Shown here in pieces: positions 5,862 to 13,410 of a stretch of 17,195 nt of DNA. The position numbers and the translations under genes were made by a program. Position 1 is the stretch's first letter; each line of letters begins with the position of its first letter. This DNA comes from Sulfurospirillum sp. UBA6810 (GTDB lineage Bacteria; Campylobacterota; Campylobacteria; Campylobacterales; Sulfurospirillaceae): positions 492-17,686 of the forward strand of contig DKEY01000117.1 in assembly GCA_002469305.1 (NCBI GenBank), written 5' to 3'. The notes under the pieces were generated by a model. It did no database searches. It worked only from the letters and a program-made list of their open reading frames with translations, and had not been told where the DNA came from.

Positions 5862-6344
5862 ATGAAAAACTTTATCCAAAACATCCAAACTGCCATCATA
5901 GCTACGCTAGATAGTGATGGCAATCCTTTTAACTCTTACGCGCCTTATATCTATGATGATAACCGTTTTTATGTTTACATCTCTGATATCGCAACACATG
6001 CTAAAAATCTACAAAGAAACCCTAAAGCATCACTCTTTTTCGTAGAAGATGAGAGCAAAACAGAAAATCTCTTTGCTAGAAAACGTATCTCCCTGCAATG
6101 CGATAGCTCTAAGATAGAAAGAAGTAGCGAACGCTTTGAAGAGATACTAGAGTTGTTTGCAAAAAAGTTTGATGCTAAGATGGTCACTACTTTAAAAAAG
6201 ATGCTTGATTTTAATCTGTATGAGTTTAAAGTCACGTATGGTGAAGCTACTTTTGGCTTTGGTAAAGCATACTTCATCGGTGGCAAAAACATGGATGAGC
6301 TTGTCGATAGAACAGGCGACAACCCACATCATGGGGCAAAATAA
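5862..6344 (+). CDS. HugZ-like / pyridoxamine 5'-phosphate oxidase-fold protein (160 aa)
   Basis: A single split-barrel, FMN-binding-type domain. AIIATLDSDGNPFNSYAPY (residues 11-29) gives the first strands, FYVYISDIATHAKNLQRNPKASLFFVED (36-63) is the core found in HugZ and related heme-utilisation proteins, and FGFGKAYFIGGKNMDELV (131-148) is the family's C-terminal signature. It ends NPHHGAK; paired histidines near the C-terminus bind heme in HugZ, so heme binding is possible. It is shorter than HugZ (about 250 aa), lacking the extra domain. A TACAAT -10 lies at 5835-5840 and AAGAAG precedes the ATG. A role in heme handling or flavin redox chemistry is inferred from the family. Confidence 0.82.
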   Translation: MKNFIQNIQTAIIATLDSDGNPFNSYAPYIYDDNRFYVYISDIATHAKNLQRNPKASLFFVEDESKTENLFARKRISLQCDSSKIERSSERFEEILELFAKKFDAKMVTTLKKMLDFNLYEFKVTYGEATFGFGKAYFIGGKNMDELVDRTGDNPHHGAK

Positions 6345-6348
6345 TTTC

Positions 6349-6358
6349 TTACATGTAA
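6349..6358. repeat. TTACATGTAA palindrome, copy 2
   Basis: It starts 4 nt after the HugZ-like stop codon. Confidence 0.5.
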
Positions 6359-6410
6359 CTTTTAAAAATGAAATGACATAATGTACATTTAACGCTTTTT
6401 TCCTACAATT

Positions 6411-6557
6411 AACCGACACTTTGTTCAAATAACGCCTAAAACATTTTTAAATGTACATCGATATTTTAAAGATTTTGGTACTTTTGGCTACAAAATACGT
6501 GAAGTATTGCATTTTGAAACATTTTTAACAAATCAATGAACATTTTTTATGTCGGTT
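6411..6557. repeat. Split inverted repeat enclosing 147 bp
   Basis: AACCGACA (6411-6418) plus TGTTCA (6422-6427) on the left are exactly matched by TGAACA (6537-6542) plus TGTCGGTT (6550-6557) on the right, a 14-bp closing stem with a 3/7-nt internal loop. The enclosed DNA has no reading frame. A TACAAT -10 (6404-6409) would start a transcript near 6415, close to the left arm. A small RNA closed by its own ends, or a degenerate mobile repeat, are both possible. Confidence 0.35.
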
Positions 6558-6560
6558 TAT

Positions 6561-6590
6561 TTGATAATATCAGACTGTTTTATATATAAT
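6561..6590 (+). promoter_or_regulatory. Promoter upstream of the structured element and R-M block
   Basis: TTGATA (6561-6566) and TATAAT (6585-6590) are 18 bp apart, with the start expected near 6597. The 30-bp box matches the HPP-gene promoter at 16371-16400 at 25 of 30 positions. What follows is the GC-rich element rather than a start codon. It either makes a structured RNA or leader, or is a backbone promoter whose original gene was displaced by the inserted block. Confidence 0.6.
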
Positions 6591-6606
6591 GTTCGTTGAA
6601 TAAATA

Positions 6607-6765
6607 GTTATCTCGGACGCTACGCATCCGAGATAACGGCAGCGTGGCTGAACCTCCGCTAGTCACCTGTCGCTTCGCGCCAGATAACAAGCGGGAGGAG
6701 CGAGCAACCATCGGAAAACCTAAAGGTTTACCTATGGCAGTCACTCACCCGCGCTGCCGTTGTGT
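6607..6765 (+). other. GC-rich structured element, attC-like recombination site or ncRNA
   Basis: A GC-rich island in AT-rich surroundings. GTTATCTCGGA (6607-6617) pairs perfectly over 11 bp with TCCGAGATAAC (6627-6637). Bases 6635-6647 pair with 6749-6761 (13 bp, one G-T). Inside are CCTCCGC/GCGGGAGG (6653-6659 with 6691-6698, one bulged G), a CTG/CAG plus CGC/GCG hairpin (6668-6684), and CCAT/ATGG enclosing AAACC/GGTTT (6708-6736). An alternative fold uses the second AGATAAC (6682-6688) against GTTGTGT (6759-6765) with GCGGG/CCCGC next, a single imperfect hairpin like an attC site. The R-box-like motifs GTTATCT, AGATAAC and GTTGTGT mark its parts. It has no tRNA T-loop and no reading frame. 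Confidence 0.55.
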
Positions 6766-6803
6766 GTATATGTAAACATTTATATCATTTCTAAATTCAG
6801 CCA

Positions 6804-6832
6804 TTCTGTAAAAAAAAATGATAAAATATAGA
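6804..6832 (+). promoter_or_regulatory. Candidate mod promoter with an A9 tract in its spacer
   Basis: TTCTGT (6804-6809) and TATAGA (6827-6832) are 17 bp apart. The spacer contains nine A in a row (6810-6818). TAGAAT at 6829-6834 is an alternative -10. AAGGA at 6877-6881 serves the mod start at 6892. Confidence 0.35.
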
Positions 6833-6891
6833 ATTAATGTAAAAAATATTTATATAACTAGAAATCAAATATAAACAAGGAAAATATCTAT

Positions 6892-9012
6892 ATGGCTGAT
6901 TATTCAACTTATGATAAATCTGAACTTTTAAAAGTCATTACAAGACTAGAAAAAGAATTAAAAACTAAAAAATATGGACTTGTTTGGGATAGTGAAAAAG
7001 AGCCTGAACAGGTTGTTCTTGATTGTGAAAATAATTTACCAATTTTAAAAAGAATAAAAACTAAAGAAATCAAAACAGATGATAATGAAGATAATATTTT
7101 AATAGAAGGTGATAATTATCATGCTTTAACGGTATTAAACTATACTCACAAAGAAAAAATTGATGTAATTTATATAGATCCTCCATATAATACTGGTCAA
7201 AAAGATTTTATATACAATGATAGATATATAGATAGTGAACATAGCTATAAACATAGTAAATGGCTTAGTTTTATGGAAAAAAGATTAAATCTTGCAAAAA
7301 ATTTATTAACTAAAGATGGCGTAATATTTGCAAGTATTGATGACAATGAATATCCAAGATTAATAATGCTTTTTGAAAAATTATTTGGCGAAAAAAATGT
7401 AAAAACTATTGCTGTTAAAATGAGTGAACCCACTGGGGTAAAAATGTCTCATATAATTAATAATGGTGGTATTGCAAAACTAAAAGAATACATAGTTCTT
7501 GCAAAACCAAGTGGTATTAACAATATATACCTAGATAAAATACCAAAAGAAAAATGGGATGATGAGTATAAAACGTTAATAGTAAATGCGACAGAGGACA
7601 ATATAAATTTTATTAAAAAAATAAGAGATAATGAAAATAGAACAAATCAAGATATATTAAGATGTGATGAAATTTTATCATCATTTGAAACAATATCCTT
7701 AAGTAATTATTTTAAGGAAAATAATGTTTCAAAAAAAGAAGACAAAGAAAATTTTCAGTATGAAAATGCTTATAGAATTTTTAGAACAGTTGCAACAACG
7801 GGAAGTGCAAAGAATATAGCAGATGAAAAAAAAGATAGTATAAATGGTAATTTCTTTTGTATAAAAACACCTAGAAATAAATTATATTTTATGTTAGCAA
7901 ACTATAATGAAGAGCAATCTCAACCAAGAATAAAGATTTTATTTGCAGATGATTATCTAACACAACATCCAGGTGACTTTTGGTCAGATATAAAAACAAC
8001 TGGACTTGATAATGAGGGTAATGTAGATTTTAAAAATGGTAAAAAGCCAATTAAATTAATTGAGAGACTCATCAAATCAATCAAAAAAGATAAAATGACC
8101 GTATTAGATTTTTTTGCTGGTAGTGGTACAACAGGTGAAGTTGTCTTAAAACTACAAGAAGATAGAGATATAAATTTTATTTTATGTACAACAAATGATG
8201 ATAAAGAATCTATATGTAGTAATGCAACTTACCCTAGACTTAAATATTCAATAGAAAAATATGGAGGAAACCTTCAATATTTCAAGACAGACTTTGTTAA
8301 AAAAACAAAAAATCGTGATCAAGTAAAAATCAATTTAACTAAAAAATGTACAGAGATGTTGTGTGTAAAAGAAAATATTTTTAATATTAAAAAAGAAGAA
8401 AAAGATTATAAAATATTTACTTCTAATAAAAATGATAAATTTTTATGTATTTACTATAACTTTATAGAAGATACTCTTTATGATTTTATTGAAGATATAA
8501 AAGCTTTAAATGGTAAAAAAATTGTTTATGTGTTTTCAATAGATAATGATGTTAATAAAACTCTTTTTTCTGGTATTCGTAATTTAACAGTAGAATCAAT
8601 TCCTCAAAACATTTTAAATATTTATAAACAATTAGTAAAAATGAATATCCCACTAAAAACAAATGTTATATTTACAGATTACAACAAAGCAAAAACAAAA
8701 ATTTTCATTGATAAAGATAAGGATGATGGAGCAAGGGTTTTAAGAGTTGTTTTAGAAAAATTAATACAAAAAATATCACAAAACAACAGTATTAATATTC
8801 TTAATACAAAAGGCAAAGAAGAAAAAGCCACAGTATTAAATGATAAGTTATATAACCAAAATATATTTACACAAATAGATTGGGAAGAAAATAAAACTTT
8901 TTTAACAATTGGTAATAATGCCTCACATGGCGATTATGATGATTATGAATTAAAACAAGTAGAAAAATTTTATAGACACATTCAGACATTGCTGAATAGC
9001 TATGATGTATAA
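6892..9012 (+). CDS. mod: Type III restriction-modification methyltransferase (Mod)
   Basis: A 706-aa N6-adenine DNA methyltransferase of the beta class: catalytic motif IV DPPYNTGQKDF comes first (DPPY at 96-99) and the AdoMet-binding motif FFAGSGTT comes later (407-414), with the variable target-recognition region of about 300 residues between them. Family knowledge says Mod gives sequence specificity both to methylation and to the Mod-Res restriction complex. The long C-terminal part (about 470-706) is Lys/Asn-rich and poorly characterised; total length is at the upper end for Mod. AAGGA precedes the ATG. The res gene follows after 9 nt, so the two form an operon. Very AT-rich codon use and the flanking repeat sites point to horizontal acquisition. 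The recognition sequence cannot be read from the protein. Confidence 0.93.
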   Translation: MADYSTYDKSELLKVITRLEKELKTKKYGLVWDSEKEPEQVVLDCENNLPILKRIKTKEIKTDDNEDNILIEGDNYHALTVLNYTHKEKIDVIYIDPPYNTGQKDFIYNDRYIDSEHSYKHSKWLSFMEKRLNLAKNLLTKDGVIFASIDDNEYPRLIMLFEKLFGEKNVKTIAVKMSEPTGVKMSHIINNGGIAKLKEYIVLAKPSGINNIYLDKIPKEKWDDEYKTLIVNATEDNINFIKKIRDNENRTNQDILRCDEILSSFETISLSNYFKENNVSKKEDKENFQYENAYRIFRTVATTGSAKNIADEKKDSINGNFFCIKTPRNKLYFMLANYNEEQSQPRIKILFADDYLTQHPGDFWSDIKTTGLDNEGNVDFKNGKKPIKLIERLIKSIKKDKMTVLDFFAGSGTTGEVVLKLQEDRDINFILCTTNDDKESICSNATYPRLKYSIEKYGGNLQYFKTDFVKKTKNRDQVKINLTKKCTEMLCVKENIFNIKKEEKDYKIFTSNKNDKFLCIYYNFIEDTLYDFIEDIKALNGKKIVYVFSIDNDVNKTLFSGIRNLTVESIPQNILNIYKQLVKMNIPLKTNVIFTDYNKAKTKIFIDKDKDDGARVLRVVLEKLIQKISQNNSINILNTKGKEEKATVLNDKLYNQNIFTQIDWEENKTFLTIGNNASHGDYDDYELKQVEKFYRHIQTLLNSYDV

Positions 9013-9021
9013 GGCAGTAAA

Positions 9022-11382
9022 ATGAGTACAAAAATATTAAAACAATATCAATCAAATGCAGTAGATGAACTACTATTAAAAACAAAATTACTTTTGAATA
9101 AAAATTTAGCTAAAAGAACTATTGTATTTCAATCGCCTACGGGTAGTGGTAAAACATTAATGCTTACAGAATATATAGAGCAAATCATAAAAGAAAATGA
9201 AAATGAAGATTTATGCTTCTTATGGATGAGTATAGGGAAAGGTGAACTTCATAAACAAAGTTATAACTCTTTAAAAAGAGAGTTTCAAGGGTTTCCTAGT
9301 ATTTATTTACTTGAAGAAGAATTTTTTGGTTATAGAGAAACGATAGAACAAAATGAAGTAGTTGTTGTAAATTGGGAAAAATTAAGAGCAAAAGATAGTA
9401 AAACAAATGAGTGGAACAATATCTTAATGAAAGATAAAGAAACCATAAATTTCAAAGAACTTATTAGAAATACAAAAGAAGAAGATAGAAAAATTATAAT
9501 GATAATTGATGAAAGTCATTCTAATTCCGCTAGTGCAAGAGCGGTTGAATTAAGAGATATGATAAATGCTGATATTACAATAGAGATGAGTGCTACACCT
9601 GTCTTAGATGCTAATGAGTACAATGAAAAAGTAACAGTAGATCCAAATGAAGTTATTAATGAAGGTATGATAAAAAAAGAGATAGTAATCAATCAAGATA
9701 TTGATAAAATTGATGATAATGAAATTACATCACAAGAACTTGTGATGCAAGTTGCATTTGAAAAAAGAGAAGAGCTACGACAACTTTATAAAAAATATAA
9801 TATTGATATAAACCCATTAGTTTTAGTTCAATTACCATCTAGTGATGCAGGAGAAGATAAAAAAGAATTTGTAGAAAGTTTTTTAGCTCAAAAAGGTATG
9901 GATAAAGAAAATAAGCAAGTAGCAGTTTGGTTAAATGACGAAAAAGTAAATAATGAAAGTGATTTAGTTATACCAAATGATAGTCAAGTTAATTTTTTGA
10001 TTTTTAAAATGGCTATTGATACTGGATGGGATTGTCCTAGAGCTTCAATTTTAGTTCGTTTTAGGGAGACAAAAAGTGAAGCTTTTGAAATACAAACAAT
10101 AGGCAGAATACTTAGAATGCCTGAAGCTGAACACTATGAAAATGACACTTTAAATAGAGGTTACATCTATACAAATATAAAAAGCCTTGAAGTTAAAAAA
10201 GAAGTTTATAATCCAAATATTATAAAGTCTGAAATTGTAAAAAGAAAAGATATTTATAAACCACTAAATTTAAAATCATACTATAGAAATAGAGTTGATT
10301 TTGGTGATATTACAATGAGTTTTTATAAAGTTTTAGATGAAGTATTTTGCAAAGAGTTTGGATTAAAAATAAACGAATTTGAATTACTAAATGAAAATTT
10401 CAAAAAAGTATCAAAAATTATAAATATCGAAAACTTAGATAGTCAAGATGAAATCATTTTGAATAAGCCTCTTGATGTAAATGAGTTTGATAAATTACCT
10501 GAGCATATTATTACAGGTCAAGAAGCTGATTTATTTTCAGAATCTACACTAATGAAAGCTAATTTATCACAAGAAGATTTATTTCATGCTTTTGAACTAT
10601 TGATTAGAAATAATCTTAATGGCTTTGCATATAAAAGATCTATAACAACTGTAAAAGAAGCATTATATAGATGGTTTAAAAGATATTTAAATGTTAATCT
10701 TACAGGAAATGGTATTGTATATATTCAAAATATAGTATTAAATAATGTAGATACTTTTAATATATTATTTGATAAAGCAATTAGTGCATACAAACCAATC
10801 AAAGATGAAGAAATAAATAAAAAAATTGAAGAAGTGGAAGAGTGGAATGAATCATGGGAAATATCAGAAAGTAGAAATTTAAACCCTTATACATACACAT
10901 TAGAGTACGAAAGAAAAGATAACAATAGAAAAGAATACTTTGATAGTTTTAAATTAAGTTTAATAACTCCTTGTAGATTAAATATTGATAGTGATGTAGA
11001 AGTAGATTTTATTAAATATTTAGATGATAAATCTGATAAAGTTGAATGGTGGTGGCAAAACGGTAGCGAACATATGTCATTGAACTTTGGAATAAAATAT
11101 AATAAAAAATCTACATTTCAACCAGATTTCATAGTATCATTTAAGAATGGTAGAATCGGTATTTTTGATACTAAAGCAAGTGGATTTAATGAAGATGATA
11201 ATAAATTAAAAAGTGATGCTTTACAACAATATATTAAAGAAGAAAATCAAAAAGACAAAAATATATTTGGTGGACTAGTTATAAAAGAAGGTCAACATTT
11301 TAAAATTTACATAAAGGAAAATTATAAATCTTATGAAGAAAATCAAAAAGAATGGCTGTACTTTGATGATTTAATAAAATAG
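9022..11382 (+). CDS. res: Type III restriction endonuclease subunit (Res)
   Basis: A 786-aa ATP-dependent restriction subunit that works with Mod. The superfamily 2 helicase core shows SPTGSGKT (38-45, Walker A), DESH (163-166, Walker B), SATP (190-193) and QTIGRILRM (358-366, motif VI). The C-terminal nuclease domain shows a PD-(D/E)xK pattern: PDFIV at 701-705 and FDTKASG with Asp716 and Lys718. All catalytic elements are intact, so the enzyme is probably active. AAGG upstream serves the ATG 9 nt after mod. Known Res proteins are longer (about 900-1000 aa), so this is a compact form, though nothing essential is obviously missing. A second folded attC-like site starts 22 nt after its stop. 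Confidence 0.93.
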   Translation: MSTKILKQYQSNAVDELLLKTKLLLNKNLAKRTIVFQSPTGSGKTLMLTEYIEQIIKENENEDLCFLWMSIGKGELHKQSYNSLKREFQGFPSIYLLEEEFFGYRETIEQNEVVVVNWEKLRAKDSKTNEWNNILMKDKETINFKELIRNTKEEDRKIIMIIDESHSNSASARAVELRDMINADITIEMSATPVLDANEYNEKVTVDPNEVINEGMIKKEIVINQDIDKIDDNEITSQELVMQVAFEKREELRQLYKKYNIDINPLVLVQLPSSDAGEDKKEFVESFLAQKGMDKENKQVAVWLNDEKVNNESDLVIPNDSQVNFLIFKMAIDTGWDCPRASILVRFRETKSEAFEIQTIGRILRMPEAEHYENDTLNRGYIYTNIKSLEVKKEVYNPNIIKSEIVKRKDIYKPLNLKSYYRNRVDFGDITMSFYKVLDEVFCKEFGLKINEFELLNENFKKVSKIINIENLDSQDEIILNKPLDVNEFDKLPEHIITGQEADLFSESTLMKANLSQEDLFHAFELLIRNNLNGFAYKRSITTVKEALYRWFKRYLNVNLTGNGIVYIQNIVLNNVDTFNILFDKAISAYKPIKDEEINKKIEEVEEWNESWEISESRNLNPYTYTLEYERKDNNRKEYFDSFKLSLITPCRLNIDSDVEVDFIKYLDDKSDKVEWWWQNGSEHMSLNFGIKYNKKSTFQPDFIVSFKNGRIGIFDTKASGFNEDDNKLKSDALQQYIKEENQKDKNIFGGLVIKEGQHFKIYIKENYKSYEENQKEWLYFDDLIK

Positions 11383-11404
11383 CTAGTTTGAAGTTAGATA
11401 TTGA

Positions 11405-11473
11405 ACACACAACAAAACCTTGGAACTAATAAATTTTCTAGCGAAAATTTACAGTTCAACTCAGTCGTTATGT
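11405..11473 (+). other. attC-like folded site downstream of the R-M genes
   Basis: In order: ACACAAC (11407-11413, R''-like) within ACACACAAC; an unpaired 6-nt spacer; TTGGAACT (11420-11427); a perfect 8-bp hairpin AAATTTTC/GAAAATTT (11431-11450); AGTTCAA (11453-11459), which pairs with TTGGAACT leaving one bulged G; an unpaired 7-nt spacer; GTTATGT (11467-11473, R'-like). R box, central spacer, L box with an extrahelical base, and terminal hairpin are the parts of an integron attC site. ACACACAAC is the exact complement of GTTGTGTGT at 6759-6767, the left edge of the R-M block. The boxes do not fully follow RYYYAAC/GTTRRRY. A Rho-independent terminator for res is the plain alternative. Confidence 0.5.
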
Positions 11474-11487
11474 TCCATAGTAACAAA

Positions 11488-11535
11488 TTGACAAAATGAA
11501 TAAAATTGAATATAATTAATAATATTTATATTCAA
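11488..11535 (+). promoter_or_regulatory. Consensus promoter with overlapping perfect operator of the TA pair
   Basis: TTGACA (11488-11493), 17 bp, TATAAT (11511-11516) is a perfect housekeeping promoter. TTGAATATAA (11506-11515) and TTATATTCAA (11526-11535) are exact 10-bp inverted arms around 10 nt, covering the -10 and the start near 11523. A ribbon-helix-helix antitoxin bound there would block transcription, the usual autoregulation. Confidence 0.8.
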
Positions 11536-11544
11536 AGGACTTTT

Positions 11545-11781
11545 ATGAAAACAGTTACAATGAGAGTGGATGATTCTATCTACGATATGATTAAACTTGC
11601 TGCTGAAGGTCAAAAAAGAAATCTTTCTAATTTTATAGAATTTGCAACAATTCAATATCTCACTTCATCTCAATTTGTAGAAAATGATGAAATGACTGAA
11701 ATTTTAAAAGATGAAGATTTAGTTAAAAATCTAATGAACGGTTTAGATGACTTTAAAAATGGTGATTACACAATTGTCTAA
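11545..11781 (+). CDS. Ribbon-helix-helix (CopG/RelB-like) antitoxin
   Basis: A 78-aa protein. MKTVTMRVDDSIYDMIKLAA at residues 1-20 gives the DNA-binding beta strand (TVTMRV) and first helix, and RNLSNFIEFATIQYL (25-39) gives the second helix of the fold. The acidic C-terminal part (about 45-78) would wrap the toxin. I chose ATG 11545 because AAGGA lies just upstream and the promoter is placed correctly for it; an upstream in-frame TTG at 11506 falls inside the promoter and cannot be the start. The toxin frame overlaps the 3' end, so the two are translationally coupled. It represses its own promoter by family rule. Confidence 0.88.
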   Translation: MKTVTMRVDDSIYDMIKLAAEGQKRNLSNFIEFATIQYLTSSQFVENDEMTEILKDEDLVKNLMNGLDDFKNGDYTIV

Positions 11782-12043
11782 GTATAAAATTGCTGAAACT
11801 AAAACTTTTGAAAAAGTTAAAAAGAAAATAGATAAGAAGTTATATTCAAAAATTAAGAACTTTGTGTATCCTCAACTTAGAGAAAATCCTTTATATGGCT
11901 CTAATATTAAAAAATTAAAAGATGACCTTGAAGGATATTACAGATATAGAATCGGAAATTATAGACTCTTTTATCTTATAGAAAATGATAAGCTAATTGT
12001 TGTAGTTGTTGATTTTAAACATAGACAGCAGGCGTATGATTAA
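11747..12043 (+). CDS. RelE/ParE-family toxin
   Basis: Up to 98 aa, with the family C-terminus clearly visible: LKDDLEGYYRYRIGNYRLFY (57-76) followed by strands IVVVVDFKHRQQAYD (84-98). The Arg residues in YRYRIGNYR and the terminal KHR..Y are those expected in RelE-type ribosome-dependent mRNA endonucleases; a ParE-like gyrase inhibitor is less likely but shares the fold. The start is uncertain: ATG 11747, ATG 11759 and TTG 11774 are in frame. The last has the best ribosome binding site (GGTGA 8 nt upstream) and gives the usual family N-terminus SKYKIAETKTFEKV. All overlap the antitoxin gene. The stop TAA is followed by CAC, giving TAAC, which lies in a possible third recombination site. Confidence 0.87.
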   Translation: MTLKMVITQLSKYKIAETKTFEKVKKKIDKKLYSKIKNFVYPQLRENPLYGSNIKKLKDDLEGYYRYRIGNYRLFYLIENDKLIVVVVDFKHRQQAYD

Positions 12044-12079
12044 CACATCAGAACAGATGCTTTGTTCATTTTGTTGCCA
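12038..12079 (+). other. Weak attC-like remnant at the right edge of the foreign block
   Basis: ATTAAC overlaps the toxin stop codon. GAACA and TGTTC then form a 5-bp stem around a 7-nt loop, with about 5 unpaired nt on each side, followed by GTTGCCA (12073-12079). The order of parts resembles a minimal attC, but the outer boxes pair only at AAC/GTT. The next backbone gene ends at 12081. Confidence 0.2.
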
Positions 12080-12080
12080 T

Positions 12081-13379
12081 CTATTTGATGGAGTTATTGA
12101 GATAAATTTTATAAGAGGTGAGTTCTCTTTTGATAATGTCATTTGTAGTTGCACCTAAGAGTTCTGGGAGTTTTTCACTTAAAAGTACCCCTTGGATAGG
12201 GTTGTTTTTTTGTGCCAAAAGAGTATAAAACATCAATATCCCTGCACCGATTCCAGTAGGATAAGAGATATAAGTAGCTCCAGAATAAGGCGTTTTTACC
12301 AAATCTTTAAATCGGCTAAAAGATACGCCGATCGATTCCACGCTTTTGATTTTTTTGTTGTTTTGTGGATAAGAAATCTCAAGATAGATATCTGCAATCG
12401 CTGCAAATTCAGCATGTTTTATTGTATTGTTCAATGTATATTCTTCGATAGTTTGGAGAGCTTTCATTTTTGGAATTACATCTTTGATGATTGAATTGAT
12501 TGAGATTTGCGAATCTTTATATCCATAGCAATATTTATCGGATAATAAATTAAGCTGATAGAGATTTTTCATAAGTTCTATCTCATTTCCTCCCACATAC
12601 ATCTTGACATCTTCCACTTCATTGAAACTATGCTTTAAAGAGATGATTTCTTCTTGAAAAATGGGATAAAGCTCTACAAAATTTTTAAAATAAGGAAATT
12701 TATAGGTTTTTGATTTTGAAAAAGGCTCTATCGCCTTGAGTTTATTTTTCTTGAAAAAGTGAGGTTTATAAGAGATCTCTTCAATAGCAACATTTGGCGA
12801 CCAAGAGAAAATAAGCTGTTTTGACTGCATCTCTTCCAGAAGGTTTATTTCAATTTTCTTTACCTTTGTATTGTATGGAAGATTTGAGAAGTTATAGATT
12901 CTCTCTCCAATCAAAAAGTTTGTAATCCCAGGAGAAATTCCAAGATTGATTAATGCAAAAGTCGCTTTTTTCGTAAAATCTTCATGAAGCGATTGTTGTT
13001 CAAACTCTAGTGTTTGTAAAACCTTTTTGTTATAGATATCAGTCGCCAAATCCGCATAGTTTGCATTAAAAAAAAGTGCTAATTTCATAACCTCCAAATT
13101 GTAGCTAGGGAGTGATGAGTTAAGAAACAAATCACTGTTTTGTAGATATTTTTTATATTGTTTTGGATTTGAAAAGATCTCTTCAAAGCTCGTACATTCT
13201 AAAATTTTTCCAACTTCTAGGAGCTCTTGGTTTTTAAAAAAATGTTGTTTTGCTTTGGCTTTATCCCTTACAACATATACAAACTCAATGGCATCTTGTA
13301 AACTCTTTTTTGATAACTCATATAAAACTCTAACTATTACGCTACTGACTGCCCCAACGCCAAAAATCACTATTTTCAT
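12081..13379 (-). CDS. Saccharopine dehydrogenase-family NAD(P)-binding oxidoreductase (432 aa)
   Basis: The N-terminus MKIVIFGVGAVSSVIVRVL (1-19) is a Rossmann dinucleotide-binding loop (GVGAVSS, 7-13), followed by FVYVVRDKAKAK at the second strand. The middle region GISPGITNFLIGERI (residues about 149-163) resembles the substrate domain of saccharopine dehydrogenase-like enzymes, and SYPTGIGAGILMFYTLL near the C-terminus fits the same family. Members catalyse NAD(P)-linked C-N bond formation or cleavage in lysine or polyamine metabolism; the substrate here is unknown. A GGAG ribosome binding site precedes the ATG and a TTGTAT-17-TATAAT promoter lies upstream. The stop lies 38 bp from the TA toxin stop, marking where the foreign block ends. 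Confidence 0.8.
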   Translation of the reverse strand: MKIVIFGVGAVSSVIVRVLYELSKKSLQDAIEFVYVVRDKAKAKQHFFKNQELLEVGKILECTSFEEIFSNPKQYKKYLQNSDLFLNSSLPSYNLEVMKLALFFNANYADLATDIYNKKVLQTLEFEQQSLHEDFTKKATFALINLGISPGITNFLIGERIYNFSNLPYNTKVKKIEINLLEEMQSKQLIFSWSPNVAIEEISYKPHFFKKNKLKAIEPFSKSKTYKFPYFKNFVELYPIFQEEIISLKHSFNEVEDVKMYVGGNEIELMKNLYQLNLLSDKYCYGYKDSQISINSIIKDVIPKMKALQTIEEYTLNNTIKHAEFAAIADIYLEISYPQNNKKIKSVESIGVSFSRFKDLVKTPYSGATYISYPTGIGAGILMFYTLLAQKNNPIQGVLLSEKLPELLGATTNDIIKRELTSYKIYLNNSIK

Positions 13380-13410
13380 TGTTTACTCCATCTAGGAACA
13401 TAATTGACAG

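Noticed and set aside
6607..6765. tRNA, SRP RNA, RNase P RNA or a known riboswitch
   Set aside because: No T-loop, no SRP GGAAG apical motif, no RNase P conserved core, and no riboswitch box I can recognise.
11506..11544. Longer antitoxin starting at TTG 11506
   Set aside because: This start lies upstream of the -10 box and inside the operator; ATG 11545 has a proper ribosome binding site.
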